Shown one piece after another: positions 59,518 to 64,000 of a stretch of DNA of 64,000 bases. The DNA is from Niastella koreensis GR20-10 (GTDB lineage: Bacteria; Bacteroidota; Bacteroidia; Chitinophagales; Chitinophagaceae). The notes under the pieces were generated by a model that worked only from the letters and a program-made list of their open reading frames with translations, searched no databases and was not told the DNA's origin. Both the position numbers and the translations under genes were made by a program. The stretch lies in the NCBI RefSeq assembly GCF_000246855.1, contig NC_016609.1:3100001-3164000 (forward strand), written 5' to 3'. The stretch's first letter is position 1, and each line of letters begins with the position of its first letter.

Positions 59518-59562
59518 AAACGAAAAGAGGCTGTATCAACGTCGATGCAGCCGCTTTCGTTT
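59518..59562 (-). terminator. Hairpin terminator of the epimerase gene
   Basis: AAACGAAAAG-GGCTG pairs with CAGCC-CTTTCGTTT around a roughly 14-base loop, giving a 15-bp stem with two bulges. It is 15 bases past the epimerase stop and also overlaps the upstream region of the subtilase. Confidence 0.55.
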
Positions 59563-59576
59563 AATGGAAGTATTTA

Positions 59577-60563
59577 TTAATCCATTACCGGGAACGGCCC
59601 GTCGATGAATTTTTCGGTATGATACCCTTTGGCGCCGATCTGTACCGCCAATGGACTGCGCAGCTCATTGGTTGAATGTATTTGCTGTATGATGTATTTG
59701 AAATCGTATTTCGGTTGCCAGCCCAGTTCGTTACGGGCTTTTTCATTTACATACACGCGATCAATGGACGGAAACATTTTCCAGCTGCGTTGTTCGTAAA
59801 CAGGCAGGTATTCCGGTACCAGGCGTTTAACCACTTCGTTGGCATGAACCCGCAGGTCCCACAGTTCGGATTGTACAAATGGCGTGGTAGCGCTGATGAT
59901 ATAGGTGCCAAAGCCTATGGCCCGGGCACGGCTGGCAGCTGCCAGGTGCGCGCTCACTACATCTTCAATTTCTACCCGGCGATACAGGAATTCGTTTGCT
60001 TTTAAATTGCTATCGGGATAGACGGACCGCATTTTCCGGTTATCGTCTTCTTCAGGGAAGAACCGGGAGGTTCGCAATACGATACAGGGAAGGCCCGCAT
60101 TGCGATAATACAATTGACACAGATTTTCTGCGGCTGCTTTTGTAACCCCGTAAATATTCTTTGGCACCGGCATTACTTCTTCCGTTATCCAGGCAGCAGG
60201 TGCGCCTGTGGGTGGTACCAGGGCGTCGCCAAATACACTGGTGGTGCTGGTGAAAATAAAGGCTTCTACTTTGGCTGCCTCAGCTTCCTGTAACAGATTA
60301 AGGGTGCCGGTTATATTGGTATCAATAAATTGCTGGGGACTGTGTGTTACCACGTGCGGTTTGTGCAGCGTGGCGGTATGAAATACCTGTTGTACGCCCT
60401 GCATGCATTGCTTTACAAATTCCCGGTCGTTTATAGTACCGGGATGGGTGGTGAATGGAGTAGCCTGGATGTCGATACTAACCACTTCATAATTCAATTC
60501 CCTAAAGGTGCGCACAAGCGCTTCGCCTAAATGTCCGGCGCTGCCGGTGACTAAAACTCTCAT
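59577..60563 (-). CDS. NAD-dependent epimerase/dehydratase (extended SDR)
   Basis: A 328-aa protein starting MRVLVTGSAGHLGEALV. The active site shows SSS-equivalent FTSTTSVFG with YGVTK at about 136-140 (NIYGVTKAAAENL), a good YxxxK. The sequence fits the UDP-glucose 4-epimerase-like class of unassigned sugar epimerases. The substrate is probably a nucleotide sugar, acted on in the cytosol. Transcribed alone. Confidence 0.88.
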   Translation of the reverse strand: MRVLVTGSAGHLGEALVRTFRELNYEVVSIDIQATPFTTHPGTINDREFVKQCMQGVQQVFHTATLHKPHVVTHSPQQFIDTNITGTLNLLQEAEAAKVEAFIFTSTTSVFGDALVPPTGAPAAWITEEVMPVPKNIYGVTKAAAENLCQLYYRNAGLPCIVLRTSRFFPEEDDNRKMRSVYPDSNLKANEFLYRRVEIEDVVSAHLAAASRARAIGFGTYIISATTPFVQSELWDLRVHANEVVKRLVPEYLPVYEQRSWKMFPSIDRVYVNEKARNELGWQPKYDFKYIIQQIHSTNELRSPLAVQIGAKGYHTEKFIDGPFPVMD

Positions 60564-60610
60564 ATGATTAATTAATACTAAAAAATTACTTTGTGAAATA
60601 AAGCGGCTTT

Positions 60611-60701
60611 TACGCTGAACGCAAAATCCATTCGCGGTTTTCGCTTTAAGCCTTTAGCCTTCGGCCTTTAGCGTTAGGCGTTCGGCGTTGAGCATTAAGC
60701 G
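60611..60701. repeat. Word-repeat palindrome at the end of the 77-aa gene
   Basis: Left arm ACGCTGAACGC (60611-60621), a middle with TTCGCGG, and a long right arm (60645-60701). On the minus strand the right arm reads from the TAA stop of the 77-aa gene (60697-60695) into TGCTCAACGCCGAACGCC and on to AAGGCCGAAGGC. The last two sense codons GACGCT are themselves part of the repeat word. Confidence 0.7.
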
Positions 60702-60928
60702 TCCTTCACGTATTTATAAACATTTTTCTTATAGATGTTCAGGTCTTCCAGGGTTGAGATTTCTTCAAACCGGTACTCGGTGCCGTTTGCGTTTTGCCGA
60801 ACCAACGCCACTACTTCCCCACCCACTACAGCACTCTGTGCTTTACGAAATATGGCGTCCAGCGATTGCCTGTCATTCAACATCTGGTATTCTTCTATCT
60901 GTGCCACGTATATTATATATTCTGCCAT
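60695..60928 (-). CDS. 77-residue hypothetical protein
   Basis: The small cytosolic protein MAEYIIYVAQIEEYQMLND has a hydrophobic strand, a helix, a strand around VVALVRQNANGTEYRFEEIS and a helical tail KKNVYKYVKD. No family was recognised, but the composition is that of a folded protein and it is preceded by TATCTTCG on its own strand (about 60942-60949), a -7-like box. Confidence 0.6.
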   Translation of the reverse strand: MAEYIIYVAQIEEYQMLNDRQSLDAIFRKAQSAVVGGEVVALVRQNANGTEYRFEEISTLEDLNIYKKNVYKYVKDA

Positions 60929-60959
60929 AGGTAAATTATTAGCGAAGATAGTTTAAATG

Positions 60960-61010
60960 CCAATAGGCAATTGGCAATGAGAAAATTGCCTATTCCTTAT
61001 TGCCAATTGT
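60960..61010. repeat. GGCAATTGGCAAT inverted repeat in a divergent promoter region
   Basis: CCAATAGGCAATTGGCAAT (60960-60978) and ATTGCCTATTCCTTATTGCC-AATTG (60985-61009) are imperfect reverse complements made of the word GGCAAT. It sits between two divergent genes and includes the -33 box of the dehydrogenase. Confidence 0.65.
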
Positions 61011-61037
61011 CCCGTTCGCTGTTAAGATTTACTTTTG
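61007..61037 (+). promoter_or_regulatory. Candidate promoter of the D-2-hydroxyacid dehydrogenase gene
   Basis: TTG (61007-61009) and TACTTTTG (61030-61037) are separated by 20 bases, close to the Bacteroidota -33/-7 arrangement. The ATG follows at 61061, giving a roughly 20-base leader. Confidence 0.5.
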
Positions 61038-61060
61038 TCCCTTCATTAGAACAAAGAACT

Positions 61061-62011
61061 ATGATAAAAATAATTGTTACAGATGGCTATACGCTGAACC
61101 CCGGCGATTTAAGCTGGGATGAAATTAAATTGTTTGGCGACCTTACCGTTTATGACAGAACAAAACCTGAAGAGATTGTTGATCGTTGCCGCGATGCCAA
61201 TATTGTTCTCACCAATAAAGTGCCTTTTAATGAAGCTACGCTGGCGCAATTGCCGCAGCTGAAAATGATTGGCGTAACGGCTACCGGTTATAATATTATT
61301 GATGTGCAGGCAGCCGCAAAAAAAGGCATTGTGGTTTGTAATGTGCCGGCCTATGGTACTGACTCGGTTGCTCAGCATACCATTGCGTTGTTGCTGGAGT
61401 TAACGAATCAGGCAGGCAAACATGCCGCTTCGGTAGCAGCCGGCGATTGGGCAAAATCAGTTGATTTCAGTTACACGTTAACACCTATAACCGAACTGGC
61501 CGGTAAAACCCTGGGAATTGTTGGCTGGGGAAATATTGGTCAGCAAACTGCCCGCATTGCACAGGCCTTTGGCATGGAGCTGCTATATTATAATCCTTCC
61601 AAAAAAGAAAACGCGTTTGCCCAATGGGCGCCCCTGCAGGAATTATTTGCCAAAGCCGATTTTGTTTCGCTGCACTGTCCGCTGAAGCCGGATAATATGG
61701 GTTTTGTAAATAAACAGCTGATTGAGGTAATGAAACCCAACGCCTGTATTATAAATACTTCCCGCGGACAGCTGATCAACGAACAGGACCTGGCCGATGC
61801 CCTGAACACCGGCCGCATTGCCGGGGCTGCCCTGGATGTACTGTCGGTTGAACCGCCTTCGCTGAAAAATCCATTGCTTTCCGCCAAAAATTGCATCATT
61901 ACTCCGCACATCGCCTGGATAAGTAAGGAAGCGCGTAAACGGGTAATGGCGATGACGGTTGCAAATGTTAAAGCATTTTTAAATAGTAAACCAGTGAATG
62001 TGGTGGGGTAA
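61061..62011 (+). CDS. D-2-hydroxyacid dehydrogenase
   Basis: A 316-aa NAD-dependent dehydrogenase. Start ATG 61061 precedes MIKIIVTDGYTLNPGDLSWD. Catalytic residues: Arg in NTSRGQLINEQDL, Glu in DVLSVEPPS and His in NCIITPHIAW. The nucleotide-binding motif is LGIVGWGNIGQQTARIAQAFG. The family includes glycerate, lactate and glyoxylate/hydroxypyruvate reductases; LxVEPP-type sequences are often annotated as hydroxypyruvate/glycerate dehydrogenase. The TAA stop runs directly into a word array. Confidence 0.93.
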   Translation: MIKIIVTDGYTLNPGDLSWDEIKLFGDLTVYDRTKPEEIVDRCRDANIVLTNKVPFNEATLAQLPQLKMIGVTATGYNIIDVQAAAKKGIVVCNVPAYGTDSVAQHTIALLLELTNQAGKHAASVAAGDWAKSVDFSYTLTPITELAGKTLGIVGWGNIGQQTARIAQAFGMELLYYNPSKKENAFAQWAPLQELFAKADFVSLHCPLKPDNMGFVNKQLIEVMKPNACIINTSRGQLINEQDLADALNTGRIAGAALDVLSVEPPSLKNPLLSAKNCIITPHIAWISKEARKRVMAMTVANVKAFLNSKPVNVVG

Positions 62012-62048
62012 CTAAATAACTGAGAACTAAGAACTAAGAACTTAAAAC
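62009..62048. repeat. GAACTAAG word array at the dehydrogenase stop
   Basis: From the TAA stop (62009-62011) the sequence continues CTAAATAACTGAGAACTAAG, then AACTAAGAACTTAAAAC; the words are AACT(A/G)AG. It contains TAA and TGA in several frames. Confidence 0.65.
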
Positions 62049-62080
62049 AGAAAACCTTATCTTCGCTCAACTTTTTGAGA

Positions 62081-63343
62081 ATGAAGATTCTAATTCAACA
62101 GGTTACAATTACTGACCCATCATCCCCATTTAACGGCACAAAGCAGGATGTCCTTATTGAATCAGGAGTTATCAGGGATATTCAACCTGCTATTTCAGTG
62201 GAAGCAGATAAAGTTATCACAGGCAACCAGTTGCATTTATCGCCAGGCTGGGTGGATGTGTTTGCCCATTTTGCCGATCCCGGTTATGAATACAAGGAAA
62301 CACTGGAAACAGGCGCCCGGGCTGCAGCAGCAGGCGGTTACACCGATGTTTTTGTGATCCCCAATACCAAACCGGTTATCGATAGCAAAACCCAGGCAGA
62401 ATACATCAGCCAGAAGTCAAGATCGCTTCCGGTTACGGTTCACCCCATAGGGGCGGTCTCAAAAGGCGCCGAAGGAAAAGACCTGGCCGAGATGTATGAT
62501 ATGCGCAGCAGTGGCGCCATTGCTTTCAGCGATGGCCTGAACCCGATACAATCTGCCGGTTTGCTGCTGAAAGCCCTTCAATACGTAAAGGCTTTTGACG
62601 GTACTGTTATACAAATTCCCGACGATAAAAGTATAGGCGCCAATGGCCTTATGCACGAAGGCATTATCTCAACCAGGTTGGGTTTGCCCGGCAAACCAAT
62701 GATGGCTGAGGAACTGCAGGTGGCCCGCGACATAAAACTGGTACGGTATGCCGATTCAAAACTGCACTTCACCGGGGTAAGCGCGCCCAAATCGCTTGAA
62801 TACATTCGCCGCGCAAAAGACGCCGGACTGGCGGTAACCTGCTCGGTTACGCCTTACCATCTCTTTTTCAGTGATGAAGACCTGATGGAATACGATACCA
62901 ACCTGAAAGTGTATCCGCCCCTGCGTACAAAATCTGATGTGGAAATTCTGCGCCAGGCTGTGCTCGATGGAACCATCGACTGCATTGCCTCGCACCACCT
63001 GCCACATGAATATGACAGCAAGGTGCTGGAATTTGAATACGCCAAATACGGCATGACGGGACTGGAAACTGCGTATAGCGCCATTAAAACTGTTCTGCCC
63101 GGTATAACAGAAAGCCGTTGGGTTGAACTGGTGAGTATAAACCCAAGGAAGATCTTTGGGTTGGAATGCCCGGTTATTAAAAAAGATGCCCCGGCCTGCT
63201 TTACTTTGTTTGAACCCGGGGTTCCGGTAACTTTTACTACGGCATCTTTCCGGTCAAAATCAAAGAACTCGGCCTTTACAAACAGAGCACTACAGGGTAT
63301 GGTAAAAGGCATCATCAATAAGGAAACCTTAATTCTAAATTAA
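62081..63343 (+). CDS. Dihydroorotase-family protein with lost metal site (pseudo-enzyme)
   Basis: A 420-aa amidohydrolase of the dihydroorotase/allantoinase family. The overall plan is intact (GWVDVFAHFADPGYEYKETL; VIPNTKPVID; HPIGAVSKGAEGKDLAEMYD; AIAFSDGLNPI). The catalytic residues are not: D-x-H-x-H-x-R reads D59-V-F61-A-H63-F-A65, the metal histidine of xHVSTx is replaced in FTGVSA, and the TDHAPH motif reads SHHLPH. Such degenerate homologues accompany true PyrC in Bacteroidota and are thought to support carbamoyl-transferase assembly or to be regulatory. ATG 62081 is preferred to a TTG six bases upstream. Confidence 0.82.
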   Translation: MKILIQQVTITDPSSPFNGTKQDVLIESGVIRDIQPAISVEADKVITGNQLHLSPGWVDVFAHFADPGYEYKETLETGARAAAAGGYTDVFVIPNTKPVIDSKTQAEYISQKSRSLPVTVHPIGAVSKGAEGKDLAEMYDMRSSGAIAFSDGLNPIQSAGLLLKALQYVKAFDGTVIQIPDDKSIGANGLMHEGIISTRLGLPGKPMMAEELQVARDIKLVRYADSKLHFTGVSAPKSLEYIRRAKDAGLAVTCSVTPYHLFFSDEDLMEYDTNLKVYPPLRTKSDVEILRQAVLDGTIDCIASHHLPHEYDSKVLEFEYAKYGMTGLETAYSAIKTVLPGITESRWVELVSINPRKIFGLECPVIKKDAPACFTLFEPGVPVTFTTASFRSKSKNSAFTNRALQGMVKGIINKETLILN

Positions 63344-63354
63344 ATACCGATTGT

Positions 63355-63903
63355 ATGACCGTTGAAACCTCCTCCCCCAAAAATGCAGGGGTCCTTTATG
63401 GACTTATTAATGGCGGTGTATCTATTGTTTTTACTGTAATACTGTACCTCGGCGGCGCCAAAATGTTTGTAAGCCCAATTGCCTATTGCGGCATTGTTTT
63501 ACCAATTGCTGTTTGTGTAATAGGTGGCATCCAGGTCAGAAAACAACAGGGGTATCTTGAATTTGCCCAGGCTTTAAAAGTTACTTTTCTGATTCTTGTG
63601 CTAGGGGCTCTGATTGCGACGATATTCCAGTATGTCTTATTTAATTATATTGATGTGCCGTTCAGGGAAGCACTGGCCCAGGTAACGGCCGAAAAGCTGG
63701 AGCAATTCATGCATAAGTTAGGCGCATCGGATGATAAAATAGACGAAGCAGTACAGAAAACTTTAAGCAAGAACAATTACACCGTTGGAAACTTACTGCT
63801 TGGTTTTGTTATGTCCTGCATCGGATCGTTCATTATTGCTCTAATAGTATCGGCGATCATAAAAAGAAAGCGATCGCCGTTTGAAAATTCTTTTAACCAA
63901 TAG
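63355..63903 (+). CDS. DUF4199 membrane protein
   Basis: A 182-aa protein with four membrane segments (about 12-30, 37-55, 74-95, 150-172) and the DUF4199 features KNAGVLYGLINGGVSIVF and GGIQVRKQQGYLEFAQALK. It starts 11 bases after the dihydroorotase homologue. The family usually precedes a GT2 glycosyltransferase gene, as here. No activity is known. Confidence 0.88.
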   Translation: MTVETSSPKNAGVLYGLINGGVSIVFTVILYLGGAKMFVSPIAYCGIVLPIAVCVIGGIQVRKQQGYLEFAQALKVTFLILVLGALIATIFQYVLFNYIDVPFREALAQVTAEKLEQFMHKLGASDDKIDEAVQKTLSKNNYTVGNLLLGFVMSCIGSFIIALIVSAIIKRKRSPFENSFNQ

Positions 63904-63906
63904 ACT

Positions 63907-64000
63907 ATGGATATATCCATTGTAGTTCCTTTATTGAATGAAGAAGAGTCGCTGCCCGAATTGTGCGCCTGGATTGAGCGGGTGGTAGCTGCCAATAATT
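63907..64000 (+). CDS. Glycosyltransferase family 2 (partial, continues beyond window)
   Basis: The first 31 codons read MDISIVVPLLNEEESLPEL and then CAWIERVVAANN, the start of a GT-A fold (IVVPLLNEEESLPEL is typical of dolichol-phosphate-mannose-synthase-like GT2 enzymes). It starts three bases after the DUF4199 stop and is surely co-transcribed. Only the N-terminus is inside the window. Confidence 0.85.
   Translation, partial: MDISIVVPLLNEEESLPELCAWIERVVAANN

Noticed and set aside
1-64000. tRNA, rRNA, riboswitch, integrase or plasmid functions
   Set aside because: Looked for the T-loop and conserved rRNA strings, for known riboswitch boxes, and for phage or plasmid genes by eye; none was convincing. 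A tRNAscan, Infernal and IS search would be needed to exclude them.

Overview
The window looks like chromosomal DNA from a Bacteroidota member, most likely family Chitinophagaceae (Chitinophaga/Niastella-like). The grounds are a SusC/SusD pair with FecI/FecR, type IX secretion C-terminal domains, PorP/SprF, a DUF4199 protein, TAnnTTTG-type promoter boxes and almost no Shine-Dalgarno sites. This placement rests on gene families only; no rRNA or tRNA gene was seen.

Layout. 0-13 kb: a secreted adenosine-deaminase homologue, an AraC regulator, small secreted and membrane proteins, a decayed PAS histidine kinase, a PorT-like barrel, a truncated ECF sigma factor, an SDR, transketolase, a Crp-family regulator with an epimerase, and a secreted class II cyclic-nucleotide phosphodiesterase. 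13.3-14 kb: a gene graveyard holding the ends of at least three genes. 14-22.3 kb: an Omp85-like barrel, hypothetical genes, then an ECF42-type sigma locus (NTF2-like protein, RibD-type reductase, YciI/DGPF protein, sigma factor, 53-aa membrane protein) with two matching candidate ECF promoters, and a second Crp-family regulator. 22.5-25.3 kb: pectate lyase and LacI regulator with palindromic operators. 25.4-28.4 kb: small housekeeping-type genes. 28.6-35.7 kb: a 1988-aa repeat adhesin with a gliding-motility C-terminal domain, followed by its PorP/SprF partner. 35.7-41.8 kb: GH78 rhamnosidase, DUF2278 and DUF2461 proteins, and a divergent HxlR/azoreductase pair over a tandem operator array. 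42-50.6 kb: FecI, FecR, SusC, SusD and a DUF5689 lipoprotein. 50.7-60.6 kb: cupin, GH28-like enzyme, a T9SS-sorted subtilase and an epimerase. 60.7-64 kb: a small protein, D-2-hydroxyacid dehydrogenase, a dihydroorotase homologue without its metal site, DUF4199 and the start of a GT2 gene.

How it works together. Pectate lyase, GH28, GH78 and the SusCD uptake genes fit use of pectin or rhamnogalacturonan. The subtilase and the giant adhesin fit a gliding soil degrader exporting through T9SS.

Most unusual are the intergenic elements. At least four copies share a core of exactly 38 nt flanked by inverted arms of short repeated words. Several other intergenic arrays use different words and some carry core-like ends. 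Many of these arrays begin exactly at the stop codon of the neighbouring gene. The heptamer GGCTTAA occurs eight times in tandem between fecI and fecR. Many intergenic gaps also hold gene fossils in which the termini survive and the middle is deleted.
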